Shown in pieces: positions 47,801 through 57,130 of a stretch of DNA of 64,000 bases; position 1 is the stretch's first letter; every line of letters begins with the position of its first letter. The stretch is from Apricaphanius iberus (Eukaryota > Chordata > Actinopteri > Cyprinodontiformes > Aphaniidae): positions 620,001-684,000 of the forward strand of contig JAPXFQ010001664.1 of the NCBI GenBank assembly GCA_028564705.1. Direction: 5' to 3'. The notes below the pieces were generated by a model, which searched no databases, was not told where the DNA came from, and worked only from the letters and a program-made list of their open reading frames with translations. Position numbers and translations under genes: made by a program.

Positions 47801-50800
47801 GATTTTATTGAGAAAATGTGGTTAGTTTTTGTTTCATAAAGTCTAGAAGAATTATTTCTGTCGCTCTCTGCCCACTGCTCATTGTCATCAGAAACCGATG
47901 CGATCATCTGCATTGTGCCTTTTTGGTTGCACAAATCTCTTTGATAAAAACAACAGAACAGGAAAGTTGGATACAATCCCATTGACTCACCTCTTTTCAA
48001 GGCAAATAAAATACATACTTGGATTGCAAGCCATCAGAAGAAGTGAAACGATGATTTAACAGTCTGCAGCAAAAACTTTATAACAAGTGAGCTACAGCTA
48101 ACAAACAAGCTAACATTGCTAACTAACACTGCGACTGCAAACAATAGCAATGGGAGCCATTGTTACAGCGGAGCTCTGTAGTTGGTGTAGGTTGTGTGTG
48201 TATCCGCTGTGTTGATGGAAATATAATCTAATTTCTGGTTGTTGGTGGTTTTTACTGGCTGTATTGCATCATCACAACATGTCAGTCAAGTCGTCTGTGT
48301 TGCTGTGGTCTGGCTAGCGTCATATAAGCAAAGGTTGAGGGAAAGCGCCAGAGTCCAATTTGGGATTATTTAGTACTAGAATATTTGCAAAATGATCGTA
48401 TATGTCATTATTTCTCCTGTTAGCTTGGCTTTTGTTTTGTTGTGTTGCCAGTCAGTGTTTTTATTGAACTGTGGCACCTGCATTAATTATTGTGCTTTTT
48501 AATGCACAGGTGCTGTTATTGTGTTTACAGAACATTGAGTGTTACTCTGCCATATATCTTTTATACTTCCCTGATTTTTTTTATGGTTGTTATTCTGGCC
48601 CAGGTCGATACATTTAAAAAAAACCATTATCATTTTCTGAGATTTTGTTATACATTTCTTCTTTCTTTTAGTCTTGTACACAACTTGTTTAACCCAAATA
48701 CTAAAACTGAAGCTAATAAAAACTAAACTGAAGCTAACCATGTTCAAAAAACTAAAACTAAAGTACCTTACAAAAGGTAAAAACTAAAACTAAGGAAAAT
48801 TTTAACTATTATAGCCCTGCATGAAACCACTACCCCACCCCATGGTCTCTCCTGCTGCTGGCCTTTCACCGTACAAGCCATCCATTCTGCAAAGCTCTTC
48901 AAGTGCTTTCAGTCTGCCCCACTCCGAACGTTGTGGTCCTTTACGATCAGTTATTCACACTTTAATTCTCTTGGTTTCCCCCAGCAATGTTTTGAACTCG
49001 ATGGAAGCCATGCTTTGCCATTCTGAGACATTTCTTCAAAGAATCCAATACCAGGCCAATCAGCAGCTACTACTGCTAGGTACGAGTGAGAGAGACATCA
49101 CTTTACTGGACCAATCAGTCTATAGGTAGGGGTGTTGGGTCGCCTCGAACCAAGCCAAAGGTAGTCCAAAAAAAGGGGTCGGCTGGGACCAGACTCAGGT
49201 AATGGAAACACGGCAGAACGGGACTTTATTTACCCATTCCAGACTGTTCTGACTCTTGTGGAAAAGGGGCGATGGAGACGTTTAACCATCATTTGATCTA
49301 ATTCTCCTTCTAATCTAGTGATTTGATCTAATTCTCCCTTTTAAAGCTGCTAAATCAATTGGCTTTCTTCTCTACAAACTCCTGACTATGAAGCAAGATT
49401 ATTTTATGACATAGTCTACAATCTCACAGCTTGTTGTGTTTTCCAGACGTCCTCTTCCTTGGGCTGTTAGTGCAAATCCCAAACGGAAGGTGGAGGATGT
49501 CCGACCAATATTCTGGGCCTCAAGACCAAAGAGCTATATCTACAGGACCCAGGACTGGGACGAGTTCCCCAACGGAAGATGGTAAGCCTTGTCAGGCATG
49601 AATTAAAATAGTTTTTAGCAATTCAGTCATTTCTAAATGATTGATCAAATTTATTAACAACGTGAACTACTGAGTTTACCACTTTAGGCGACAATGTGAA
49701 GTTTTTTGTTACTGAAGATTTTCTCTACTGTTGTTTTCAGGGGAAACTCCGCATCTCCAGCTTTTGGAGAGTTGAATGATTACTACCTGTTTTACTTAAA
49801 AAGTAAGTCATCTAAGGAAGCACTTCTGCAGATGTGGGGAGAGGAACTAAAGAATGAAGAAAGTGTCTTTGAGGTCTTTACATGCTACATCACTGCACAG
49901 CCAAACCAGAATGGACAGAAGGTAAACGAGTCGACATACAGACAGTCAAATCAGCTGTTACTCAGTGTTTCCTTTTAATAGGTGTTACTGTGGCGTTGTG
50001 CCACAGCTGAACTTGAACAGTGCCACGCCTACAAAATGCATACTTAACAACCTGTACGCATTTTGCATAGCAAGTACGCAATTTGACATCTACGTATGCT
50101 AGTACGACTTGCCTCTCTAAACTAAAAAAAAAAAAACTGCGGACATGCCAGTTTTGGGCTAAATGTGCGGTACTCATGTCTGAAAACACAATGCAGCACT
50201 GTGGTGAAGCAGTTTCAGCCAATCATGGTAGAAAAGCGGAGAATAAACAATCTACCAAACATATAGTACAACATCCTTCTGCGGCCCTTAGCCTCCCTCT
50301 CTGCCCCTCACTCACTGCAGTTGGGGCTTAAAACGGTAAAGTGTGTGTGTGCATGTTCCTGTCTAGAATTCAGACTGAGGACCAGTTTTTACTGTTTAGG
50401 GTTTTTAACCAATAAAGTGAGGACCGTTTAATTCAAAGTGAGGACATTTTGCCTGTTCCTTACTTTGGGGCACTGTCACTGAGCTCCACTGGTTTGTTTT
50501 AGAGGTATGGTATGAAATAAGTTTTAGTTAGGCTTAGTGCTAGGAATAAATCAACAATGGTGGAAAAATTCATGCCGAAGTCTAAGAAAAATAAAAATAA
50601 ATATTTGCAAAGCGTTATTTTTCTTAGTAAATCTACGACTGTTCATATTCGTCAGAAGTTTTTTTAATAAATATCAAGAACAGTGGCCATGCTTGCAACC
50701 CTCTAAAGCTCCTCCTCATACTTTTTCCACAGTGTGCAGTTATGTGGACATAAGCCACCAGGGAGATGTATGTTATATATAAATCAGCCACGGTGACATG

Positions 50801-53800
50801 TGCATATGTGCTGTAAGCCAATGTAATTATCACATTGTTAAAAACACCTATTGCGATTTATAAAATGAATTACCATTTTAATTAAATACATGTGAAAATA
50901 TTTTATTAATTTGATAAAATATGTATGTAATAATACAATGCAGTTAACTTGTGGCTATCCTCTTGGAAAAGCTCACACATAATCAAAGCAAATGGAACTT
51001 ATTAGTTTTACTGTTGATTATTAAAATGTCCAGTGGAGATATTTTAGAGCCAGATTACATTTCAAAAAATGTTGTAACTTAAAGAGTAACTGAACTCTAT
51101 GAAAAAGCATTATCCTGCCCATTTGAAAAATTCTACCAAAGTGGGCTGAGCCAGGAGGCACAGAGGGGTGTGGCCAAGTGTCGAGGATTAGCACAAGGGG
51201 GGGTGGGGTGGTCAGGAAGACAGTCAGGGCTGAACCAACTCAAACAAATATGGCGTGGGGCCGCTAAGCTCCATAAAGCCTCTCTTTACCTACGGTAAAA
51301 GGAGAAAATGAGGTCTTTTCTCCGCCAGAGGTAAAGGGAGGCTTTATGGAGTATAGCGGCATAACGCTGAACCAGTTCGAGCCCTTGGCTCAGGGCGCAG
51401 AGTCAGCGCTGCCTGAAGCCGGCAGCATGTAGTAGCAAGCAAACACAGAGAGTCTAGCGCTAGCATCGATGCTAAGTAGCTTCGATGCTAAGTAGCTTCG
51501 GAGGGAATCATGGCGTCAGCTTTTGTTTCCTCATTCACGGTGTGTTCAAAACATGTAGGTTATAATAACCTATCGGTTTAAACCACTTCGCCGTTGTGGT
51601 CCTCCAAAGTGCGATATACGGATTTCTATGGGATCAGGATGATGCCAGCTTAAGATGAAACTGAAAAGAAATATTGGTAGTGAAAATGAAATTTGGCATT
51701 GAAAAATATAATTGTACATGAAAATCTTAATTTTGAATCTGAAATAAATGTAGTGAAAATTTCTGTATTGAAAATGAAATAAAAATTAGTGAAAGTGGGA
51801 AAAAAAGTTGTTTTGGGGTTTAGTTACTCTAGTCAAAATAAAAAACTATGAACAAGTTTGTGTGCATGTGTTTAATAGACTGTTGATGCATTGTGGAAGG
51901 TAAAAAAACATTTAAAGACTGGTCAGTACAGTACAAAATTTCTATATTACCTTTATTAAAAGTACATAGCTTTTATTGTTTGTTTGTTTTTTAAACTAAT
52001 TTCCAGCAAGTTAATTGAAAAATTAACTTGCTAATAATGAAGTCTGGAAAAAAAGCCGCACAACACAAGTGGTACTGAAAATATGTTGCCATGATTGGCA
52101 GGTCTGAAAATGAAGAGAATTTTATTTTTATTTTTTATTTTTTACGGGGACGTCGTCAATACTACAGTTGAACCTGCACTGCTTCCCCAAGAAGCAGCGG
52201 GATCTACTCTGTTGTTGCACGTGAACACTGTGAAAGGAGCAAGGGGGGGAGGGGGGTCATAAGGGAATAAATACTTCTCTTTAGTTGTTTAGCCAAAAGG
52301 CAAGGTGAAGTTAGAGCAGAGTACAGAGTGCTGAGTTCAAAGAATAAAGCTAGCAGCAGGTAGCAGTGCTCATTTTTCTATGTATCTTTACGTAATCTGC
52401 TGTAGCACTACCATTATTTATTGTTTTATGTTTATTATTTATTTGTCGTTTTGACTTAAAAAGTTTTGGATTCAAATGGGAGAATCTGAGCATCATCTCA
52501 GACCTGAAGACCGAACCCAATGCATCTCAGCATCCTGGGGCTTTCAGCATGTTGTAGAGTAACAGAGTTTGTGACTGCACCTGACACAGACTAGTGATGA
52601 GAGATTGGTGCAGCTTAACCATTGATGTAGATGGAGCACATGTTGTGGTATTTCCTCCTCCTGAAGCATTCAGAAAAGCGGCCAATCAGAGTCTTGAAAA
52701 ATTCTGATCACTTCAGTTAGACATGTTCCCTTACATTGAAAAATTTTAGCTGATTGGAATGTTTGTAGAATTGTATTGAAATTACTTTTTTTGTAAAGTG
52801 CCTTGAGATTATATTTGTTGTGAATTGGCGCTATATAAATAAAAGTGAATTGAATTTATTTCAAAACTTTGGCTGACGTGGAGTGTGTAATTCCAGACTT
52901 CCAGTTTTGTTTTTTTTTTGTTTTTTTTTACCGAGTCAGTCACGATGACAAAAGGCAAAAAAGTGTTGCCTCATTGTATGAAAATCCCTCATACTGAGCA
53001 AGCATGTAGTGACAGTGGAGTGGAAAAACTCCCCTTTAACAGGAAGAAACCTCCAGCAGAACCTGGGTCTTGCAGTCATGTGTCTGGGGGTTTGAGAAGA
53101 AAGAGCAGAGACACAAAGAAATGACTCTTACAGCATCATGTGGTTTTCCAAGGCCCTGATGTCTCTCTCCCTCTTCTTAGGTGATGTGTTTACCCTGGAA
53201 CGATGAGCCTTTGGCCCCAGAGACCAACCTTATGAAAGACGAACTTGAGAAGGTTAATAGACGTGGAGTACTCACCATCAACTCTCAGCCCAACATCAAT
53301 GGCAAACCATCAGCAGACCCTATAGTAGGCTGGGGACCTCCGGGAGGATACGTCTTTCAGAAGGTGCTAGCTCACTTTGTTTGGTCATTCTCAGCAAAGA
53401 AGTTCTAGGTTGGGCTGTTTGGTCTGATGTTGCTTCGTTTCTCCTGTCTTCCCTCCAATAGGCCTACCTGGAGTTTTTCACATCAAGTGAAAATGTCACG
53501 GCCCTCCTAAAAGTCCTCAAGAAATATGAGCCTCGTGTCAACTATCACATTGTTAATGTGCATGTAAGTCTGAACAGGGAAAGTTCTGCTAGTCATGAGC
53601 GCAGATCATATAATGAGTCATACTGAATATTCTGTTTGCAGGGACGTAACATGACCAACGCACACGAAATGCAGCCTAACGCGGTGACGTGGGGCATCTT
53701 TCCAGGCAGAGAGATCGTCCAGCCTACAGTAGTGGACCCAGTCAGTTTCATGTACTGGAAGGTATGTTACTGAGCCTGTAACTCCAGGAGATTGGTTAAG

Positions 53801-54641
53801 TCTTTAACCCAGTGCACTGCACATATGGAGCATTTTGACCTCTGGCTCACTGAACATAGGAGTGTTTGTCAGAGCTTGAGCTTGACCTGTTTGATTAACC
53901 AGAATCCCTTACTGGGTAGATTATCAGGTCTACACTCATTTGAATGAATGGAAAACAAACTGATGCAGTGCATGCTAATGAATCCTAAAATTAATCATTT
54001 CTTGTTTTGATAGAATAAAAACGGAAATATTGTATTAACCGTTGGTTGCAGCACAATTTAGTTTAAATAGTCCAAAATAATAGCTCATCTACTAAGATAA
54101 AAACGGATTGTTTGGTTTTTGATAAAGGTAATGAAGAAATGTTTTCCTGTCCTCTGAAGGTGTATTGAACACCATATTTATGTGTTTTATTTCACTTTAA
54201 ATAACAAGCTAAACAGTTTTTATTTCCTTTTTCAAATTGTATGTCATTGAAACTTAGTTTAAGATTTCAGATATGTAAATTTTACTCCCTTTTCCCCCAA
54301 AGATTCATTGAATGAAATGACCAAATGGTTTCATCACTGAGCTGAAAAAGCTTCAGAATATTAAAAACGTCAGACTTATACTGTGGGGGAGATACCAAAC
54401 CAAATACATATTCCTCTGCTTTCAGGATGAGGCCTTTGCTTTGTGGATCGAACAATGGGCCAAGCTTTATGAAGATGAGTCACCGTCACGAATGATCATC
54501 AAATATATCCACGATAACTACTTCCTGGTCAACCTGGTGGACAACGACTTTCCTCTGGAGAACTGTCTGTGGCAGGTCATCGATGACATGTTTGAGGTCC
54601 TCGATACGCCGGCAGAATCGCTCAGTGATAACACATCATAG
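32639..54641 (+). CDS. mthfr: Methylenetetrahydrofolate reductase, complete coding region in eleven exons
   Basis: This cytosolic flavoenzyme reduces 5,10-methylene-THF to 5-methyl-THF using NADPH and FAD, supplying methyl groups for homocysteine remethylation. Coding exons are 32639-32886, 36580-36818, 41719-41829, 42104-42297, 43704-43954, 49447-49581, 49741-49921, 53181-53363, 53462-53563, 53642-53761 and 54426-54641. All introns are GT-AG, and the 1980 bp encode 659 residues (human 656). Residues 1-60 are Ser-rich with SSRCSTP; T38 equals the human T34 phosphosite. Then comes the catalytic TIM barrel with E67 (human general acid E63, in [10 protein letters not shown]) and A226 (human A222). 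A linker at about 345-370 leads to the C-terminal SAM-binding regulatory domain with E433 (human E429). An in-frame TAA at 32627-32629 fixes ATG 32639 as the start. No damage is seen. Confidence 0.98.
33101..33632 (+). mobile_element. MITE copy B, inverted relative to copy A
   Basis: It starts CCATGGTTCCCCTGGCC and ends at GGGACGCATGG. The terminal zones are inverted versions of each other: GAACTCAATGGAGCG near the start; GGACCAGAAAATAACTTTGC near the end. It sits 215 bp after the start-codon exon, in intron 2. Confidence 0.7.
33633..35555. other. mthfr intron 2, no clear element
   Basis: The text near 34090 (GGTGGCCAGATGGGGCCAC) and 34755-34820 (GGGGGCCCTTTG, TTTTGGCCGGTCCTGC) looks like remnants of non-autonomous DNA repeats with 'GGCC'-rich ends, but no boundaries can be set. 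Positions 35400-35480 are G-rich. Confidence 0.35.
35556..35597. repeat. Perfect 16-bp hairpin with 10-nt loop
   Basis: The arms TCATCAGGGGGTGGCC (35556-35571) and its exact complement (35582-35597) flank the loop ACAAGTCAGC. It lies in mthfr intron 2 and could fold in pre-mRNA; it may be a remnant of a foldback element. Confidence 0.9.
36580..36818 (+). CDS. mthfr: mthfr coding exon 2 (residues 83-162)
   Basis: The acceptor GGGGCAG/ATTTGACC joins to complete AGA. It encodes [27 protein letters not shown] and NIMALRG, the FAD and folate barrel core. The donor is GGAG/GTATGG. Confidence 0.97.
37030..37640 (-). mobile_element. hAT relic with BED zinc finger
   Basis: The left side (TGGCTGGGCGATTATG) resembles the ends of fish hAT elements. 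The open segment 37204-37458 on the minus strand encodes a BED-type finger: [15 protein letters not shown] and a later HxxxH-like LKAHHP. No catalytic transposase follows, so only the N-terminus survives. It lies in mthfr intron 3. Confidence 0.6.
38880..39320 (-). mobile_element. Degenerate Tc1-like fragment
   Basis: It matches the family at 3318-4110 in end sequence (TGGTGATATATTTCAAATG, CTAATGAAATTCCCAATTTC). It also matches at the start of the coding part (GCAATGCAGCGTGGCATGGA, CAGGTGTTATGAGAGCCCA). It is truncated after about 440 bp and lies in mthfr intron 3. Confidence 0.75.
39991..40215. repeat. Degenerate minisatellite in L2 3' UTR
   Basis: Imperfect repeats of CTAGCTACTAACATTAACC and TGTCTCTACCT words, about eight units of 20-30 bp. 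They are absent or much shorter in the other L2 tails of this window. Confidence 0.75.
40210..41133 (-). pseudogene. L2 ORF2 C-terminal part, open but incomplete
   Basis: It carries [20 protein letters not shown], the catalytic YADD ([13 protein letters not shown]), [24 protein letters not shown] and [13 protein letters not shown]. No stop or frameshift occurs in 307 codons, so the insertion is comparatively young. The endonuclease and first half of the reverse transcriptase are missing, so it cannot retrotranspose itself. Confidence 0.9.
41163..41240. repeat. Short interspersed repeat end
   Basis: GAGTTGAGTTTAGTTGTATA and ACACAGCGCACTTCAAACC resemble the terminal text of a LINE or SINE different from the adjacent L2; class uncertain. 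Confidence 0.4.
41719..41829 (+). CDS. mthfr: mthfr coding exon 3 (residues 163-199)
   Basis: The acceptor GTCTTTAG/ATCCAGT completes the Asp codon of the RGD-P sequence. It encodes [20 protein letters not shown] and the DICVA strand. The donor is GCTG/GTAAGT. Confidence 0.97.
42104..42297 (+). CDS. mthfr: mthfr coding exon 4 (residues 200-264)
   Basis: The acceptor TTTGTGTGCAG/GCTACCC matches the phase left by the previous exon; an earlier AG at 42090 does not. It encodes [10 protein letters not shown] and [14 protein letters not shown]. The second Ala of AGAD is residue 226, the site of the human thermolabile variant; here it is the normal Ala. Confidence 0.97.
42880..43440. repeat. MITE-like repeat in mthfr intron 5
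   Basis: The text CAGAATGCCCTGCGCTATAA, then GTACCAGAGTTCACTTC and GGCGGACCAGAGCTCC resembles the MITE-like DNA at 56725-57130 and 59200-59390 (GTTCGTTTG, GGACCAAAC words). Boundaries are uncertain. Confidence 0.45.
43704..43954 (+). CDS. mthfr: mthfr coding exon 5 (residues 265-347)
   Basis: It starts [20 protein letters not shown] and ends at LGLWIEDPR with donor CAAG/GTCAGT. It contains [16 protein letters not shown] and [11 protein letters not shown], the end of the catalytic barrel. Confidence 0.97.
43985..44388. mobile_element. Short inverted-repeat element in mthfr intron 6
   Basis: A perfect 12-bp inverted pair TGCGTTCTATTT (43985-43996) and AAATAGAACGCA (44377-44388), continued by further imperfect similarity (CCTCGGAGGTCGGAACTC versus its inverted counterpart). 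No coding capacity. It begins 30 bp after the splice donor at 43955. Confidence 0.7.
44661..46110 (-). mobile_element. RTE-type LINE, broken
   Basis: The minus strand in 5' to 3' order gives an APE-type endonuclease (45395-45973: [49 protein letters not shown]). Next is a linker ([20 protein letters not shown] near 45180). Last is the C-terminal reverse-transcriptase region ([41 protein letters not shown] at 44661-44950). The catalytic reverse-transcriptase core is deleted. It lies in mthfr intron 6, antisense to the gene. Confidence 0.88.
45395..45973 (-). pseudogene. RTE endonuclease, 192-codon open segment
   Basis: It contains the APE-type motifs GADFN and NQVDYILC. Similar sequences are frequently mis-annotated as craniofacial development protein 2-like genes. 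The frame opens with no convincing host start codon and the remaining element parts lie around it, so it is a LINE remnant. Confidence 0.88.
46111..46659. repeat. Non-coding insertion separating two RTE parts
   Basis: The RTE text stops at about 46110 and resumes at about 46660 (TCCACTTGGTCTCCTAAAC). The intervening 550 bp (CAATGGCCGCTGGCTGC, CGCCTCACGAGG-like words, GCGCTGTCTATTC) are not RTE-like and probably represent a nested non-autonomous element. Confidence 0.4.
46660..46980 (-). mobile_element. RTE-type LINE upstream part
   Basis: The text CTCTAGCTTTACCTGTCATA and GTTATTAACCTGGGCCTCGA is characteristic of the 5' side of fish RTE-like elements with CFDP2-type endonuclease. It continues the copy at 44661-46110. 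Confidence 0.5.
47356..49270. mobile_element. Non-autonomous DNA element with 13-bp perfect inverted ends and a nested element
   Basis: Ends GCCCCTTTTCCAC (47356-47368) and GTGGAAAAGGGGC (49258-49270). Subtracting the nested element at 47648-48819 leaves about 740 bp. A related copy lies near 24853-25700. No coding capacity. It lies in mthfr intron 6 and its right end is about 175 bp before the exon at 49447. Confidence 0.75.
47648..48819. mobile_element. Nested hAT-like non-autonomous element
   Basis: The left end is CAGGGTTATTGTTAACG and the inverted right end CAGGGCTATAATAGTTAA. The CAGGG start is typical of hAT. The flanking 8-mers GCTTAAAC and CATGAAAC match in 5 of 8 bases, so a target duplication is possible but decayed. 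The end zones are rich in CTAAAAC words. No transposase is visible in the 1.17 kb. Confidence 0.6.
49447..49581 (+). CDS. mthfr: mthfr coding exon 6 (residues 348-392)
   Basis: The acceptor TTTTCCAG/ACGTCC completes an Arg codon. It encodes the interdomain linker ([20 protein letters not shown], positions within the exon) and the start of the regulatory domain (DEFPNGRW). Confidence 0.97.
49741..49921 (+). CDS. mthfr: mthfr coding exon 7 (residues 393-453)
   Basis: It encodes [18 protein letters not shown] and [17 protein letters not shown]433 in the EES motif corresponds to human E429. The donor is AGAAG/GTAAAC. Confidence 0.97.
51260..51360. repeat. Foldback repeat with 32-bp arms
   Basis: The left arm 51260-51291 (GCCGCTAAGCTCCATAAAGC...) and the right arm 51329-51360 are complementary at 29 of 32 positions, with a 37-nt spacer. 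It could be a small foldback transposon or a folded pre-mRNA element. Confidence 0.85.
52740..52857 (+). mobile_element. L2-type LINE 3' tail
   Basis: ATTGGAATGTTTGTAGAATT, then AAAGTGCCTTGAGATTATAT and GGCGCTATATAAATAAAAG with GAATT end. Confidence 0.9.
52960..53125 (-). mobile_element. L2-type LINE 3' UTR scrap, opposite orientation
   Basis: It matches the reverse of the L2 3' UTR (CATACTGAGCAAGCATGTAG, AACTCCCCTTTAACAGGAAG). It ends only about 55 bp before the splice acceptor at 53180. Confidence 0.85.
53181..53363 (+). CDS. mthfr: mthfr coding exon 8 (residues 454-514)
   Basis: The acceptor CTTCTTAG precedes [14 protein letters not shown]. The exon continues with [20 protein letters not shown] and ends at GGYVFQK. 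It starts and ends in phase 0. Confidence 0.97.
53462..53563 (+). CDS. mthfr: mthfr coding exon 9 (residues 515-548)
   Basis: A short 34-codon phase-0 exon, [19 protein letters not shown] through NYHIVNVH, with donor CAT/GTAAGT. It is separated from exon 8 by a 98-bp intron. Confidence 0.97.
53642..53761 (+). CDS. mthfr: mthfr coding exon 10 (residues 549-588)
   Basis: A phase-0 exon of 40 codons with [20 protein letters not shown] and ending in MYWK. It is separated from exon 9 by a 78-bp intron. Confidence 0.97.
54426..54641 (+). CDS. mthfr: mthfr terminal coding exon (residues 589-659)
   Basis: It encodes [40 protein letters not shown] and [15 protein letters not shown], ending with TAG at 54639-54641. 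The last residues diverge from mammals, as expected for this variable C-terminus. Confidence 0.97.
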   Translation, partial: DEAFALWIEQWAKLYEDESPSRMIIKYIHDNYFLVNLVDNDFPLENCLWQVIDDMFEVLDTPAESLSDNTS

Positions 54642-55145
54642 GAATAAACTGGCATGTTGAAGGACTTGTTTGGTAAAGAGACAATTCAAGGGATCTTTTC
54701 ATATTTATGGCTTTTTTAAAGAGTGTCATAGTAAAATACTGATGTATTTAACTGAATTTTTAAAGCTGGTTTGTAGATGCAGATTGAAAAGGGAAAAACA
54801 TTTTTTTAAATTACATTGTCGTGTTTCAGCTTCGTAGGACATGCAGCATAGTTAATTATCTTACTTTAAAACAAAAGACTAGAAGAGAAATGAAGGCTGA
54901 AATATATTAAATGACTTTGAAACAAATTCAGTTTATTGGTGTAGGACTAATTTATAAAGGTTTACCAAGAAAACACGGATAAACAGATCCAGTTATAATC
55001 AATCCAATCCAATCTTAGAAAGATTCAGTTAGTTACATACATGCCAACTCTATCCTAGTTACAAAACAATAAAGTCCAGTTTTTGATTCCAGTTGGTTGA
55101 AAAAAAAAAAAAAAACTTTTAAAAAGCCCAGCCAGTTGTCTTATC
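54642..55145 (+). terminator. mthfr: mthfr 3' untranslated region with candidate polyadenylation signal
   Basis: AATAAA at 55068-55073 is followed by GTCCAGTTTTTG and is the best candidate. The AATAAA at 54643-54648 lies two bases past the stop and is too close to be the sole signal. An A15 run follows at about 55099. Confidence 0.45.
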
Positions 55146-56720
55146 CCGGAAAAGAAAGCTATCCCTTCCTCTGGACGAGCTTGTCGCTACAGTGGATAGA
55201 ATGAAAAGCAGAGTACATGTAGTTAGTCGCAGCAATATCTCCTTCGTTTCTTTTGTCTAGAAGACGGACAGGGCCAACTGTTACCATATATAAAAAAGAG
55301 AAGCAGCTCCTCCGACGCCCCCTCCTGGAAGCACCATAGCTAAGAAGACATCATAAGGAAGTCAACAGAAAACAAAATATATGTAAAAACATAAACTAAC
55401 AAAATTGGGAATAACTAAAAGATGCACAACTAAAATCTTGTGAAATTAATTTGTATGTCTAACTGTATATTAACTGTTTGTCGATGAGATTTTTCTGTAA
55501 CTTTGTCTTAAGTATTTGTTAATTTTTTCATTTGTTCATTTATACAGATATAAGGTGAAATGAAAGCACTTTACCAGGCAAACGATCCAATTTATACTAT
55601 ATACTGAAGAATATATAGTCAAATCAATCCAGCTCAAAGAGACTAAATCATTGTTTCATAGCCCTGCCCCTCAGTACCCACTGTGCTGCTGGTTTTAGGA
55701 ATTTCCCTTCTACCACACACCTAAACTGAATAACTGTGTGTTAAACGGGCTTCTTCTTAAACTTGATGGCATGCAGGAGCTACAAATATCATTTGAATCA
55801 GGTGTGCTGGAGCAGAGATGCAGATTAAACATGAAGGACAATGGGCCCTGATGGGTTAAAAAACACTGCTCTAATTGAATCCTAACTAGAGTACAGTACA
55901 GTCAGAGTCAGCTGTTCATATAATGCTAAGTGGTAAAAAGGCATCTCCATGGAATGAGTCATCACTTTGCAGCAATCTCGCCTGAAGAACTTTCGCCTTT
56001 ATTCTCGTTTTTGTTTTTCTTTTTGTTTCTAAACCTGTTTGTTTTTTTTGTTGGTTTTTGATTATGTTTATCTACCACTATCTATTTCGTAATCAACTTT
56101 TACTAGGACCGAAGGTTGCTTAAACCTGCCTCATCTTTTTATCTTTTGCCAGCACAAAGCTAATTGGCTGAGGGAATAAACAAAACAGATATTAATGAAA
56201 ACATTTCTGAATGGTTTAAAATGTTTTTTTCATAATTCTTTAGTAGATCAAATCTTGGTTGTTTTGTATTTTAATACAATTTTGTGTGTGTGTGTGTGTA
56301 GACGTTATCCCATAAGGTTCTAAGACTCTTCATATAACATGCGGTTTTATGTCATGTCATGTTGGAGGTCACACTTCTCTTTGCACAAGCCAACAACAAA
56401 AGTCTCATGAAATAAAGGCTCTGTCTGGTTATCATATTACTTGCGACTTTAAACATTTAAATGGTTTATTGGCCCAAACTTAAATAAAATAGACTAGACC
56501 TTGAATGAAGGTTTTTTATGTGGATGGTGCTTTAAAGCAGACTTTTCAGCCGCCTTGACATGTTTGGTGCTTCATAGCTTTATTTTTTCTGTATATGAAT
56601 ATACTCTGGAATTTGATGAAACCACATTAAATACATAAAATGTTGTTTCTTCAAAGTGTATTATATTGTGTTGAAATAATATTGTGTAGAATTGACTATT
56701 TTCTGACCATGAGTAGCAGG
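55146..56720. other. Gene-free region after mthfr
   Basis: No exon is recognised. It contains a decayed copy of the hAT-like MITE of 29781-29972 (about 55670-55875; CCTGCCCCTCAGTACCCAC, AATCAGGTGTGCTGGAGCAG). A (GT)n run occupies 56284-56299. Confidence 0.55.
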
Positions 56721-56724
56721 GGTT

Positions 56725-57130
56725 GCATTTACACCAGCCTGTTTAGTGCGCTTGAAACAAACTCTAGTTCGTTTGTCTGGAAAGTCTGGTTTGCTTTGGG
56801 AGGTATGGATGGACGTTACGTTGGTATGTGTTCCCCCATAGAGATGTGTTGTTTCGGCTTCACCTACAGTAGTACAATTTTATCTGTTGTTGGGCAACGC
56901 AACGTCACAGAATATGATGGTTGCAGAAGATTGTGAAACACCAGAACACATCTCGAGGGGGAACCCCTATCAGCAGAACATGGGCGATCAAACTCTGATT
57001 CGGACCAAACAAACAAACTCTGGTCTACCTAAAAACAGTGGTCTTGGTTCGATTGAAACAAACTCTGCTTTGGTTCGATTGCATGCGTGAATGGTAAACG
57101 GACTGGGGTCGCACCAAAAACAGGGAGCGG
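56725..57130. repeat. MITE-like element
   Basis: GCATTTACACCAGCCTGTTT followed by AACAAACTCTAGTTCGTTTG, and near the other end CGCACCAAAAACAGGGAG. These words are typical of a widespread fish MITE group with TTCACACC-type ends. Similar text occurs at 59200-59390. Confidence 0.5.

Larger units (their letters stand above)
49922..53180 (+). other. mthfr: mthfr intron 8 region with repeats
   Basis: It contains TGAGGACC/AGTGAGGACA words (about 50375-50450), a long hairpin (51260-51360), a degenerate TGAAAATGAAAT-like low-complexity block (about 51650-51850) and two opposite L2 tails (52740-52857 and 52960-53125). The rest is unremarkable. Confidence 0.6.

Noticed and set aside
54643..54648. AATAAA as the mthfr polyadenylation signal
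   Set aside because: It begins two bases after the stop codon; the signal at 55068-55073 is better placed.
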